A stretch of DNA of 64,000 bases from assembly GCF_003206135.1 (NCBI RefSeq), contig NZ_PZJT01000006.1:131250-195249 (forward strand), read 5' to 3'. The first letter of the stretch is position 1; each line of letters starts with the position of its first letter. The position numbers were made by a program, and so were the translations under genes. The notes beneath the pieces are model-generated. The model was not told the origin of the DNA. It saw nothing but the letters and a program-made list of their open reading frames with translations, and made no database searches. Below are positions 20,394 through 31,278 of the stretch, one piece after another. The stretch is from Salinicola salarius. Lineage in GTDB: Bacteria > Pseudomonadota > Gammaproteobacteria > Pseudomonadales > Halomonadaceae.

Positions 20394-22100
20394 ATGCTAA
20401 GAATCCTTCGCTTCCTGCCTCGCAGCCGAAAATTACTGATTTTACCTATAGCTACGCTAGTCACGTTACTAGGAGCGCAGGAAATCTTCTCTGTGTTAAA
20501 AGCTTCTAATGGAGATGATGCGCCCCTTAACGAGGCTAGTTCGCCAAGCATTGAGTTATCTACTCGCTTCCAAGCTCAAGCTGACACCATGACAGCTGTT
20601 AAAGTCAGCACCAACTACAAATATACGGGCCCCGCTCAGGCTTCCACCGGACTTACCAAGCCCACGGCAGGCTCGCCGCAAAGCCTCCTATTGGTAACAG
20701 ACGAAGTTGAAACTACTCGCGTTTCTGAAACAACTGTCCAAGACAGCGTTGTTCGTGCGGCTACACCATTAAACCCCAGCGTTCCTACAACCAAGCCGGA
20801 AAGTACTAAAGACGCTAGCGAACTGGATAGCCAGGCGCTGCACATGGCGATTCGACTTACCGACTCGTCAACAGAAGCCAACGATCGCAAAGTTGGCGGG
20901 ACTTCCGATGTTGGTTTATCTGTCGACCTAATACATAACGATGAAAAAGTAGACATGGAAGAAGAACTGGTAGCCAACGAAAGATTCGTCCCATCTTGGG
21001 AAACTTATACCATTCAATCCGGCGATACTTTCGCGGACATGGCCGAACGCATTCTGGGACTAGGCTATGATGAAGTTATGCAGCTTCTCGAAGAAATCCC
21101 GGACGAAAGGACATTCACTCGCTGGCGTGTCGGTGATAACTTTGACTTTAAAATTAACGAATCTGGTGAATTATTGGCACTGCGAATCATGGAGGATGCA
21201 CATTCCGGCCTCCTGATTGAACGCGACCACGACAGCAAGAGCTTTGAGGTTACTCGTCTTGAAAAAACGGCTCGGAAAACGGAGCGATTGTTTTCAGGAA
21301 CCGTCAATGGCAGTTTTGCTCAGTCAGCCAGCGCCACTGGCTTATCTTACTCAGAAGTGTCTGATCTGAGCGATCTACTTTCGAAAAAGATAAATTTTCG
21401 CCGTGCTGCCCGGCGAGGAGATCAATTCCGAGTTTTGGTAGAAACCGATATGATTGAGGGTCAGGCTGCTGATTCGCGCATCCTTGCTGCTCACTACAAA
21501 GGCAATAAAAGAGACCTAGCTATCGTTAGGAATCCTGCTGATGACAATTTTTATACCTCTGAAGGCTACAGCCTCTCCCCGGCATTTAACCGGAAGCCGT
21601 TTAAAGGCGACTACAGGATAAGCTCGCCTTTTAACTTGCGGCGAAAGCACCCAATCACTGGCCGAGTTAGTCCGCATCGAGGCACTGACTTTGCAGTAAC
21701 CATTGGCACTTCGATTCAATCTCCAGCAAATGGACGTGTTGTCAAATCGGCCTATCAAGCAAATGGCGCTGGAAACTACGTTGTGATCCGCCATGACAAC
21801 GGCTACAAGACTCGCTATATGCACCTATCCAAACGCTTGGTATCTGAAGGCGAGCGCGTTTCCAGAGGCCAGAAGATTGCACTATCCGGCAATACGGGTC
21901 GTAGCACGGGGCCTCATCTTCATTACGAATTAATGGTTAACAATAATCAAGTCGACGCCATGCGCGTCAAATTGCCGGAAGGCAAGCAGCTATCTGGACA
22001 AGCATTAGCAGCCTTTCAAAAGGAGGCCAAGCAGTTCTTAGCTCAGATTGATCACGACACAACTTTATCTATGATTGCTAGCCAATCGAAATTACCTTAG
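20394..22100 (+). CDS. M23-family peptidoglycan metallopeptidase (MepM-like)
   Basis: Probable periplasmic D,D-endopeptidase anchored by one N-terminal helix (about residues 12-30, KLLILPIATLVTLLGAQ). 568 aa: a long low-complexity S/T/E-rich linker (about 35-200), a LysM/OapA-like segment (YTIQSGDTFADMAERILGLG, about 203-250), an intermediate domain, and the C-terminal LytM domain. Zinc ligands are intact: HRGTDF (H-x3-D) and GPHLHYEL (HxH). Base composition is clearly AT-richer than the surrounding genes, suggesting recent transfer. It follows lnt by 138 bp on the same strand and ends at a strong bidirectional terminator region. No clear Shine-Dalgarno precedes the ATG. Confidence 0.92.
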   Translation: MLRILRFLPRSRKLLILPIATLVTLLGAQEIFSVLKASNGDDAPLNEASSPSIELSTRFQAQADTMTAVKVSTNYKYTGPAQASTGLTKPTAGSPQSLLLVTDEVETTRVSETTVQDSVVRAATPLNPSVPTTKPESTKDASELDSQALHMAIRLTDSSTEANDRKVGGTSDVGLSVDLIHNDEKVDMEEELVANERFVPSWETYTIQSGDTFADMAERILGLGYDEVMQLLEEIPDERTFTRWRVGDNFDFKINESGELLALRIMEDAHSGLLIERDHDSKSFEVTRLEKTARKTERLFSGTVNGSFAQSASATGLSYSEVSDLSDLLSKKINFRRAARRGDQFRVLVETDMIEGQAADSRILAAHYKGNKRDLAIVRNPADDNFYTSEGYSLSPAFNRKPFKGDYRISSPFNLRRKHPITGRVSPHRGTDFAVTIGTSIQSPANGRVVKSAYQANGAGNYVVIRHDNGYKTRYMHLSKRLVSEGERVSRGQKIALSGNTGRSTGPHLHYELMVNNNQVDAMRVKLPEGKQLSGQALAAFQKEAKQFLAQIDHDTTLSMIASQSKLP

Positions 22101-22391
22101 AAAAACGCATTTCCAATGAGCCTGAGTATCCACTCAAAATACTTGGACCGGAGTCTGATAACCCAGACGCTGCGGGCAGGTTGTTGAGCCTCTCTACGAC
22201 CTACCGCAGCTCAGCGTCGATGACTTCTCGAAAGGCCGTACCCTTCAAAATTACTGGCGAATTAGTCCGTTGGTATTCTGTTTTCACGGCACCAAGTCGA
22301 GGCTCCATCGCGAGATCTCGTGCTATCAGAATAAACGTAGCGGGAATTTCACATTGCCGGTGGATCCGGTTTCTGGGAGGAGGTCAGGATC
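22101..22391. other. degenerate region at the right end of the metal island
   Basis: About 290 bp between the M23 stop and the terminator. One plus-strand frame (about 22170-22380) reads VEPLYDLPQLSVDDFSKGRT and continues without a stop, but has no start codon, no recognisable family and is cut by a stop just upstream. It looks like a leftover of a larger gene. No repeats or integrase site were recognised. Confidence 0.35.
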
Positions 22392-22421
22392 AAAAAAAGA
22401 CCGCATAAGCGGTCTTTTTTT
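22392..22421. terminator. bidirectional intrinsic terminator between the M23 gene and ectC
   Basis: The stem GACCGC...GCGGTC (22399-22414) is flanked by seven A on the left (22392-22398) and seven T on the right (22415-22421). It therefore works as a classic rho-independent terminator in both directions. It ends the ectABC transcript (ectC stop at 22452, minus strand) and rightward transcription out of the metal island. Confidence 0.92.
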
Positions 22422-22451
22422 GTGCCTGAATGAACGATGGCGCGTTGAGAT

Positions 22452-22844
22452 TTACTCGGCCGGTGCGTAGGAGCCGTCTTCGCGGTGAATTTCACGGCCA
22501 GTTAGCGCAGGGCTGAAGACACAGGCAACGGTCATGCCCTTTTCCTTGCCACGCAGCCAATGCTCATCGTGCTGGTCGAGCAAATACATGTCGCCGGCCT
22601 TGATGGTATGGATCTTGCCATCGGCGATGGTTTCCACTTCACCCTCACCTTCGTAGCAGAACACTGCTTCGATGTGGTTCTTGTAATGAATATGGGTTTC
22701 CGTACCCGGATGAATACGCGTGATGTTGAATGAAAACCCACAACCGTCTTCGGCCAGCATCAGCCGAGTGCTGTCCCAGTTGCCGTTCTCGGCTTCGACG
22801 AAGCGGTCGGTTTTCATGCATTCCTGAAGATTACGTACGATCAT
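22452..22844 (-). CDS. ectC: L-ectoine synthase
   Basis: Cyclises N-gamma-acetyl-diaminobutyrate to ectoine, the last step of the pathway. 130 aa from the ATG at 22844, giving the family N-terminus [20 protein letters not shown]. The longer upstream frame is not part of the protein. Cupin fold with [20 protein letters not shown] and [10 protein letters not shown], which carry the metal and substrate residues. It is 103 bp downstream of ectB; the gap can form a GGCCCC/GGGGCC-type hairpin (about 22893-22922). No convincing sigma-54 promoter was found before ectC. Confidence 0.97.
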   Translation of the reverse strand: MIVRNLQECMKTDRFVEAENGNWDSTRLMLAEDGCGFSFNITRIHPGTETHIHYKNHIEAVFCYEGEGEVETIADGKIHTIKAGDMYLLDQHDEHWLRGKEKGMTVACVFSPALTGREIHREDGSYAPAE

Positions 22845-22947
22845 CGATACAACTCCTGGTGGGTGACTCGTCAAAAGATGACATGAGAGACGGCCCCATG
22901 CTCGTTGAAGGAGGGCCGCCCTATTGTGCGTCGTGTCAGTTTCCGCC

Positions 22948-24890
<1,943 letters not shown>

Positions 24891-25185
24891 CGTCGCTATG
24901 GCGAATTTGAATTCAAGGATAACAGCGAGTGAAGCAAGCTTCAAACCGCAGGTTATTTTACTCAACCAGTTCAATAATGAATATTTATATGCTGGGTGAG
25001 CATCCGGAAATTCCGGCAATTCCAGTCTAGACGAAGGCTGGCGATATATTGAAGGAAGATGTATTGGAGGAAATAGGCGAAGTCTTTGAGGCCCCATGCT
25101 CGCATCGTTCTGAAGAACTTTCTCTGATGGCGAATTCGGGGCGCGCCGATGAGAGTCACGAAGGCCGGACATCGGGCATAACGAC
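24891..25185. other. ectA upstream region
   Basis: About 295 bp between ectA and the gorA-side hairpin, containing an AT-rich tract (about 24952-24992) unlike the surrounding GC-rich DNA. Osmotically controlled ect promoters of halophiles lie in such stretches. Frames running through it on both strands have no start context or recognisable product. One promoter candidate is given separately. Confidence 0.5.
24916..24944 (-). promoter_or_regulatory. candidate sigma-70 promoter of ectABC
   Basis: On the minus strand TTGAAG (24944-24939) and TATCCT (24921-24916) are separated by 17 bp, placing transcription start about 18-20 bp before the ectA ATG. The -35 matches four of six consensus positions, as does the -10. 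Additional start sites further up in the AT-rich tract (sigma-38 type) are plausible but not resolved by eye. Confidence 0.35.
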
Positions 25186-25210
25186 AATGGCCGCCTCGAG
25201 GGCGGCCATT
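25186..25210 (-). terminator. hairpin after gorA
   Basis: Ten-base-pair perfect stem AATGGCCGCC / GGCGGCCATT with a five-base loop, 23 bp beyond the gorA stop. It lies between gorA and ectA, which run in the same direction, so it would insulate the ect operon from gorA read-through. The T-tract after it is poor. Confidence 0.55.
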
Positions 25211-25232
25211 GAACGTAGCAGCGGAGCCGTGA

Positions 25233-26594
25233 TCAGCGGCGAGTGAGGCTGCGCATGGTAACGAACTCTTCCGCTGCCGTCGGGTGGATACCCACCGTGG
25301 CGTCGAAATCCGTCTTGGTCAGTTGGGCGCGCACGGCGATCGCGATGCCTTGAATGGTTTCCCCCGCTTCGTCACCAACCATATGGGCGCCGACGACGCG
25401 GTCGCTGGCATCATCGACCACCAGCTTCATCAGGCAGCGCTCGTCACTGCCGGACAGCGTGTGCTTCATCGGACGGAAATCCGCGCTGTAGATGCGCACT
25501 GCGCCGAAGCGCTCGCGCGCTTCTTCTTCGGAAAGACCCACGGTGCCGATATTGGGATGGCAGAACACGGCCGTCGCGATGTTCTGGTAGTCGAGCGGTC
25601 CCGGTGTCTTGTCGCCGTAATGATGCTGAACCAGGTGCATGGCTTCTGCCAGCGCGACCGGCGTCAGCTCGGGGCCGCCGGTTACGTCGCCCAACGCAAG
25701 GATCGACGGCACGGAGGATTCGTAGCGCTCGTTGACCTTGAGCGTGCCGTCGGTGTTGAGCTCCACGCCCAGCGAATCCAGGCCCAGCCCTTCCAGGTGC
25801 GGACGACGCCCTGTGGCGGCAAGCACGGCATCCACCTCGAGCTGTTCACCGTTGGTCAATGTCACTTCGAGCCCGCCTTCCACCTTGCGGATACGCTCGA
25901 TATTGGCCTCGAAATGCAGGTTGACGCCCTTCTTGGCCATTTCGTCCCGCGTGAACTCGCGAACTTCGTGGTCGAATCCGCGCAGAAATAGCGCGCCACG
26001 ATAGACCAGGTGCGTATCGGCGCCCAGGCCATTGAATATGCTGGCGAACTCGACGGCGATATAGCCGCCGCCCAGGACCAGAAAGCGCTTGGGGAAGTCG
26101 TCGAGGTCGAATACCTGGTTGGAGTTGACGGTATATTCGCTGCCCTCGAACTGCGGCGTCCACGGCCAGCCGCCGACCGCGACCAGAATCTTCTCCGCGG
26201 TGATGCGCTCGCCATTGACCTCGACCGCGTGGGCATCGACGACTTTGGCCCGGCCATTGATCAGCGTGACGCCGGCCCCTTCCAGCAGGCGGTTGTAGAT
26301 GCCGTTGAGACGCTTGATCTCTTCGACCTTGTTGTCACGAAGCGTGGCCCAATCGAATTTCGGCGCCTGCGGTATCGTCCAGCCGAAACCGCTGCTGTCT
26401 TCGAAGGCGTCATGAAAATGTGCCGCGTAGGAGTACAGCTTCTTCGGCACGCAGCCGACGTTGACACAGGTACCGCCCAGATAGCGATCTTCGGCAACGG
26501 CCACTTTGACGCCCGTTGCTGCAGCCGTCCGTGCGGCACGTACACCACCGGAACCGGCTCCTATCACGAAAAGATCGTAATCGTAATTCGCCAC
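25233..26594 (-). CDS. gorA: glutathione-disulfide reductase
   Basis: FAD flavoprotein that reduces oxidised glutathione with NADPH. 453 aa from a GTG at 26594, supported by AAGGAG at the right distance and by the N-terminus ANYDYDLFVIGAGSGGVRAA. The upstream ATG of the open frame adds residues without homology. The redox-active disulfide is GGTCVNVGCVPKK; the NAD(P)-binding loop is GGGYIAVEFASIF, followed by YRGALFLRGFD. The C-terminal catalytic HPTAAEE is present. It is monocistronic, followed by a hairpin and ectABC. Confidence 0.95.
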   Translation of the reverse strand: MANYDYDLFVIGAGSGGVRAARTAAATGVKVAVAEDRYLGGTCVNVGCVPKKLYSYAAHFHDAFEDSSGFGWTIPQAPKFDWATLRDNKVEEIKRLNGIYNRLLEGAGVTLINGRAKVVDAHAVEVNGERITAEKILVAVGGWPWTPQFEGSEYTVNSNQVFDLDDFPKRFLVLGGGYIAVEFASIFNGLGADTHLVYRGALFLRGFDHEVREFTRDEMAKKGVNLHFEANIERIRKVEGGLEVTLTNGEQLEVDAVLAATGRRPHLEGLGLDSLGVELNTDGTLKVNERYESSVPSILALGDVTGGPELTPVALAEAMHLVQHHYGDKTPGPLDYQNIATAVFCHPNIGTVGLSEEEARERFGAVRIYSADFRPMKHTLSGSDERCLMKLVVDDASDRVVGAHMVGDEAGETIQGIAIAVRAQLTKTDFDATVGIHPTAAEEFVTMRSLTRR

Positions 26595-26816
26595 AGTGAA
26601 ACTCCTTGAGACATGATGCGGCGATGATACCAGCCTCGATCCGGTGTCGGAAAAGTCCGTGACTATCGAGGCGATATAAAAAAAGCTTTGCAAGGCGTGA
26701 TGCTCGCGTTCGGCGCGTCAGATGGTGTGACTTCGAAAATATCGCCGGATAGCCTAGAATCGTTGTCTTGACGGCGACACAAGACGTTCGCCAAGCCACG
26801 TACTCAGGTTACTGTC

Positions 26817-27461
26817 ATGAGCGATATCCAGACTCTTCTCGAACAGAATCGGCGCTGGGCCGACGGTGTGCAGCAGCGTGCTCCGAACTTCTTTGCGGAG
26901 CTTTCCCAGCAGCAGAATCCCGACTATCTCTGGATCGGATGCTCGGATAGTCGCGTACCTGCCAACCAGATCGTCGACCTGCCACCAGGTGAAGTTTTCG
27001 TTCACCGTAACGTTGCCAATCTGATCTACCACAACGACATGAATGCATTGTCGGTCGTTCAGTTCGCCGTCGACGTGCTCAAGGTCAAGCACATCATGGT
27101 GGTCGGGCACTACGGCTGTGGTGGGGTCAGGGCCGCAATCACTGGCGGGGAGCACGGTATCGTCGACTACTGGCTCAATAGCATCAGCGAGCTCTATCAG
27201 CAGCATCGGCCGACACTCGAGTCACTCCCCCTGGATGAGCAGGTCGACCGCATGTGCGAACACAATGTTCGCCTCCAGGTTGCCAACCTGTGCCGTACCA
27301 AGATCATTCAGCGTGCCTGGGAGCGGGAGCAGCCGCTGTCCGTGCATGGCTGGGTCTATGGCCTCACGGATGGTCGCGTCAATGATCTGGGCTGCACCGT
27401 GTCACGCGCCGATCAGATGGGAAGTATCCGTATTCAGCCGACCTTCTCCGCCCAGGAGTGA
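26817..27461 (+). CDS. can: beta-class carbonic anhydrase
   Basis: Zinc enzyme interconverting CO2 and bicarbonate in the cytoplasm. 214 aa, like E. coli Can (220 aa). The zinc ligands and catalytic dyad are present: IGCSDSRVPANQI (Cys, Asp, Arg) and GHYGCGGVRAA (His, Cys). The N-terminal SDIQTLLEQNRRWADGVQQR is typical of the Can subgroup. It is divergent from gorA across 222 bp and stands alone; the next gene starts 242 bp downstream. Confidence 0.96.
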   Translation: MSDIQTLLEQNRRWADGVQQRAPNFFAELSQQQNPDYLWIGCSDSRVPANQIVDLPPGEVFVHRNVANLIYHNDMNALSVVQFAVDVLKVKHIMVVGHYGCGGVRAAITGGEHGIVDYWLNSISELYQQHRPTLESLPLDEQVDRMCEHNVRLQVANLCRTKIIQRAWEREQPLSVHGWVYGLTDGRVNDLGCTVSRADQMGSIRIQPTFSAQE

Positions 27462-27703
27462 ACGCCAGGCAGCAGACCTGCATCATCAGAGCCGAACATC
27501 TCATGAGCCGAGTCGAGCTATTCGCTGATTGAATGGCATGGTTCGAGATTTCGATTGGGTCCATCGGTCGTCCATGAGTAAGGTGGATGACACGATGGAT
27601 CTGCCAGACATTACCGATCGAGCCAATGACCAATGGCAGCATGCATTGGCAACGTTCCCCACGTCATCTCAAGGCGTGATTTCATAACAATATCGGACCC
27701 GCA

Positions 27704-29293
27704 ATGCGTCTCACGACGATTCTGCTTGGCTTGCTGATGGGAAGCCTGTCTCTGTTGCCATTGACTTGCGCAGCCATGGCGGACGATAAGAGCACCCTGC
27801 TCAGAGTGGCCTATGACACCGACCCGGTGTCGCTGGATATTCACGAACAGCTTGCCATCGGCATGCTCCAGCTCTCCCATCTGGCCTTCGACCCGCTGGT
27901 TCGCTGGAACCGGGATCTTCAGCTCGAACCCCGGCTGGCCACCGATTGGGAACGACTCGACGATACGACCATGCGGCTACACCTGCGGCACGGCGTCACC
28001 TTTCATAGCGGTAACGCTTTCACGGCCAAGGATGTCGTATGGACGGTGCAGCGTCTCAAGCGGAGCCCGGATTTCCGCGCCATTTTCGCTCCCGTCGAAC
28101 GCGTCGAAGCGGTCGACGACTTCACCGTCGACCTGCGGACGCGTCAGCCCTATCCGCTACTGCTCAACCTCGCGACCTATATCTTTCCGATGGACAGCCA
28201 GTTCTATACCGGCACTTCGGCCAAGGGGCAGGACAAGAGCGAGATCGTCAAGAATGGCAACTCCTTTGCCTCGAATCACCTGTCTGGCACCGGCCCTTTC
28301 GAGATCGTGTCGCGTCAGCCGGGCACCCGGATCGAGTTCAAGCGTTTCCCCAAATACTGGGACGACGATTCACCCGGCAACGTCGATCGTCTGGTCATGA
28401 CGCCGATCGCCGAGAGTGCGACTCGTGTCGCCGCCCTGCTCGCCGGTGACGTCGATTTCATCTCGCCGGTGCCCTTCAGTGCCGTGCAGCGATTACGTCA
28501 CGCGGATGGCGTCAAGCTGGTCACCATGCCCGGCACTCGTATTACCATGCTGCAGCTCAACGAGCAGCGGGTACCGGCATTTCGCGATGCGCGCGTGCGA
28601 CGCGCCTTTGCCTACGCGGTCAATCAGACGGCCATTGCCGAGCGTCTGCTGAAAGGCTTTGCGACACCCGCGGCGCAGATGTCGCCCAAGGGTTATGCTG
28701 GGCACGTATCGACGCTGACGCCACGCTATGATCTCGCCAGGGCCCGAGAGCTGATGCGTGACGCCGGCTACGGCGACGGGTTCTCGGTCACCCTGATGGC
28801 GCCCAACAACCGCTACGTGAACGATGCCCAGACCGCACAGGTGGCACTGGCGATTGCCGCCATGCTGGCCAAGATCAACGTCACTGTCGAATTCGAGACG
28901 CTACCCAAGAATCAGTATTGGGCCAAATACGATAACCGTGCCGCCGACATGATGATGATGGGCTGGTACTCCGATACCGGCGATTCCGCCAATTTTTTCG
29001 AGTATCTGACCTTCTGTCCCGATCCCGACACGGGCGCCGGGCGTTACAACGCCAGCGAGTACTGCAATCCGCAGATCGACGCGCTGGTCGACCGGGCGAA
29101 CCTCACCACCCGGCCGGACGCTCGCGCCCAGTTGCTGAGGCAGGCCGAGCAGGCGATCCATGACGACGCTCCGTTCATCCCGCTGTACTGGCAGAATCTC
29201 GCCTGGGCGGCGGCCGAGCGGGTCGATATCGCGCCCGTGCTGAATGTCATGAACATGCCCTATCTGGGCGACGTGGTCGTGCGGTCTCGATGA
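27704..29293 (+). CDS. dipeptide/oligopeptide ABC transporter substrate-binding protein (SBP_bac_5)
   Basis: Periplasmic peptide-binding component. 529 aa with a signal peptide ending near AAMA-DDK (residue 27), then LLRVAYDTDPVSLDIHEQLA and the family 5 signature region LHLRHGVTFHSGNAFTAKDV (about 88-107). It is first in a five-gene run with all components of a DppABCDF-type importer. The downstream Xaa-Pro dipeptidase suggests dipeptides, possibly proline-containing, as the ligand; this is inferred from context. Nickel or heme uptake are known alternatives in the family. Confidence 0.93.
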   Translation: MRLTTILLGLLMGSLSLLPLTCAAMADDKSTLLRVAYDTDPVSLDIHEQLAIGMLQLSHLAFDPLVRWNRDLQLEPRLATDWERLDDTTMRLHLRHGVTFHSGNAFTAKDVVWTVQRLKRSPDFRAIFAPVERVEAVDDFTVDLRTRQPYPLLLNLATYIFPMDSQFYTGTSAKGQDKSEIVKNGNSFASNHLSGTGPFEIVSRQPGTRIEFKRFPKYWDDDSPGNVDRLVMTPIAESATRVAALLAGDVDFISPVPFSAVQRLRHADGVKLVTMPGTRITMLQLNEQRVPAFRDARVRRAFAYAVNQTAIAERLLKGFATPAAQMSPKGYAGHVSTLTPRYDLARARELMRDAGYGDGFSVTLMAPNNRYVNDAQTAQVALAIAAMLAKINVTVEFETLPKNQYWAKYDNRAADMMMMGWYSDTGDSANFFEYLTFCPDPDTGAGRYNASEYCNPQIDALVDRANLTTRPDARAQLLRQAEQAIHDDAPFIPLYWQNLAWAAAERVDIAPVLNVMNMPYLGDVVVRSR

Positions 29294-30336
29294 TCCCGTT
29301 TCTGATTCGGCGGCTGTGCCAGGCGGTCCTGGTGATGTTCATCATCAGCATGATCGGCTTCGCGATCCAAGGTGGACTGGGAGATCCCGTCCAGCAGATG
29401 CTCGGGCCAGCGGCTACCGAGGCAGAAGCCACGGCACTGCGTCACTCGCTCGGTCTGGATGCCCCGCTGTGGGCGCAATATCTGGATTTCGCGAACGACG
29501 CCTTGCACCTGGATTTCGGCCGCTCCTACTTCTTTCACGAGCCTGCGCTCAGCGTGATTGCCCGCTATCTGCCGGCGACCCTCGAGCTGGTGGCGGCCAG
29601 TGCCGTACTGACACTTCTGCTATCGGTGCCGATGGGCGTTTTCTGCGCGATTCGGCCACGCAGCTGGTTGTCGCAGACCCTGATGGGGTTATCGGTGATC
29701 GGTATCTCCGTGCCGGTCTTTCTGACCGCCATGGTGCTGATCCAGGTCTTCTCGATCGGCATCCAGGTAACGCTGTTTCCCGCGGATACCGGCTGGGGCC
29801 ACTGGCTCAACCAGCTTTTCTCCATCGAAGGCGGCATGCCTGCCTATGGGCGTGGCAATCCCGTCCATGTCCTGGGCGTCTGGTACACCAATTTCGCCAC
29901 GCTGCAGGGCATTCTCTATCTGTTACTCCCGGCCTTCTCGCTGGCGCTGGTCATGCTGCCATTGTTTGTCCGCCTGATTCATGCCGAAATGCTAGAGGTA
30001 CTGGAGTCGGACTACGTGAAATACGCCAGAGCCCGAGGGCTGCGGCCATCGCGCATCTATTTTCTGCACGCGCTGAAGAACACGCTGCTGCCGGTAGTGA
30101 CGCTGGGCGGGGTACAGATCGGTACGCTGGTGGCCTATACCCTGCTGACGGAGACCGTCTTCCAGTGGCCAGGAGCAGGCCTGATGTTTCTCGATGCCAT
30201 CGAGCGTGCAGACATGCCGCTGATCGTGGCCTACCTGATGGTGGTCGGACTGCTTTTCGTGGTGATCAATACCCTCGTCGATCTGTTGTATCGGCTGCTG
30301 AACCCGCGGATCACGTTGAGCGGGAGGGCTGCATGA
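29290..30336 (+). CDS. peptide ABC transporter permease (DppB type)
   Basis: First membrane subunit of the importer. 348 aa with the N-terminal FLIRRLCQAVLVMFIISMIG typical of DppB/OppB, a periplasmic domain, then five more helices. The EAA loop that contacts the ATPases is YVKYARARGLRPSRIYFLHA. The protein is a little longer than usual because of an insertion after the third helix (about residues 155-205, containing WGHWLNQLFSIEGGMPAYG). The ATG overlaps the preceding stop by four bases (ATGA), so translation is coupled. Confidence 0.94.
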   Translation: MIPFLIRRLCQAVLVMFIISMIGFAIQGGLGDPVQQMLGPAATEAEATALRHSLGLDAPLWAQYLDFANDALHLDFGRSYFFHEPALSVIARYLPATLELVAASAVLTLLLSVPMGVFCAIRPRSWLSQTLMGLSVIGISVPVFLTAMVLIQVFSIGIQVTLFPADTGWGHWLNQLFSIEGGMPAYGRGNPVHVLGVWYTNFATLQGILYLLLPAFSLALVMLPLFVRLIHAEMLEVLESDYVKYARARGLRPSRIYFLHALKNTLLPVVTLGGVQIGTLVAYTLLTETVFQWPGAGLMFLDAIERADMPLIVAYLMVVGLLFVVINTLVDLLYRLLNPRITLSGRAA

Positions 30337-31274
30337 GTCCCGAAACTCGTTCCCCGGCAACCGTCTGGCGTCGCTTCCGCGGCTCCTATTTTCTATACCG
30401 GTTGCAACGCAACCGCCGCGCCCAGGTCTGTTTGACACTCTTCGTGCTGATCATGGCAAGCGTTCTTCTCGCACCCTGGATCGCGCCCAGCAATCCCTAT
30501 GATCTCGCGCAGATCAACCTGCTGGATTCCGAACTGCCACCCTTCTGGATCGCAGGCAGTGAACCTGCCCATCTACTGGGCACCGACGTGCAGGGCCGGG
30601 ATCTGCTCTCGAGTATGCTTTACGGCGCGCGCGTGTCGATTGCGATCGGCTTCGGCGCGGTGCTGCTGCAATCCGTGCTGGGTACGGCGCTGGGGCTGCT
30701 CGCAGGTTACCGGGGAGGCTTCGTCGATGCGTTACTGATGCGGCTGGCCGATATCCAGCTGTCGTTCTCGACCTTGATGATGGCGATCATCATCGGTGCC
30801 GTGGTCAAGGCAGCATTCGGCGGCGCGTTCTATGGCGATTATGGCGTCGTGATCCTGATACTGATCATCGGCCTGAGCGAATGGCCCCAGTATGCCCGCA
30901 CCGTCAGGGCAAGCGTCCTGGCGGAAAAACAGAAAGACTATGTCGACGCCGCTCGCGTGCTGGGCTTCTCGAGTTATCGCATCATGTTGCGACACCTACT
31001 TCCCAACACGCTGACGCCGATTTTCGTGCTCTCCACCATTCAGGTCGCCAACGCCATCATGGCCGAAGCGGCGCTGTCGTTTCTGGGTTTGGGGATGCCG
31101 GAGACCGAACCGTCATTGGGCTCGCTGATCAAGTCGGGATTCGACTACCTGCAGTCCGATTCCTGGTGGATCACGCTGTTGCCGGGGCTGTTTCTGGTGA
31201 CGCTGGTCCTGGTCATCAACCTGCTGGGGGATTGGTTGCGCGATACGATGAATCCTCGTCTTCACAAGGGATAA
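30333..31274 (+). CDS. peptide ABC transporter permease (DppC type)
   Basis: Second membrane subunit. 313 aa starting at the ATG at 30333 that overlaps the previous stop. The OppC-type N-terminal domain (FLYRLQRNRRAQVCLTLFVL) is followed by LLGTDVQGRDLLSSMLYGAR. The EAA loop is YVDAARVLGFSSYRIMLRHLLPN and the tail ends NLLGDWLRDTMNPRLHKG. The same frame is open far upstream to 29316, but that part lies out of frame inside the DppB-type gene and is an accident. Confidence 0.95.
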   Translation: MSPETRSPATVWRRFRGSYFLYRLQRNRRAQVCLTLFVLIMASVLLAPWIAPSNPYDLAQINLLDSELPPFWIAGSEPAHLLGTDVQGRDLLSSMLYGARVSIAIGFGAVLLQSVLGTALGLLAGYRGGFVDALLMRLADIQLSFSTLMMAIIIGAVVKAAFGGAFYGDYGVVILILIIGLSEWPQYARTVRASVLAEKQKDYVDAARVLGFSSYRIMLRHLLPNTLTPIFVLSTIQVANAIMAEAALSFLGLGMPETEPSLGSLIKSGFDYLQSDSWWITLLPGLFLVTLVLVINLLGDWLRDTMNPRLHKG

Positions 31275-31278
31275 CGCC

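Noticed and set aside
22845-22947. Sigma-54 promoter before ectC, as reported in Halomonas elongata
   Set aside because: TGACACG is present but the matching TTGC element is not at the required distance.
24971-25159. Short minus-strand frame in the ectA upstream region
   Set aside because: No homology and an implausible start; better read as promoter and leader DNA.
29316-30332. Apparent N-terminal extension of the DppC-type permease (652-codon frame)
   Set aside because: This part overlaps the DppB-type gene out of frame; the true start is the ATG at 30333 overlapping the previous stop.
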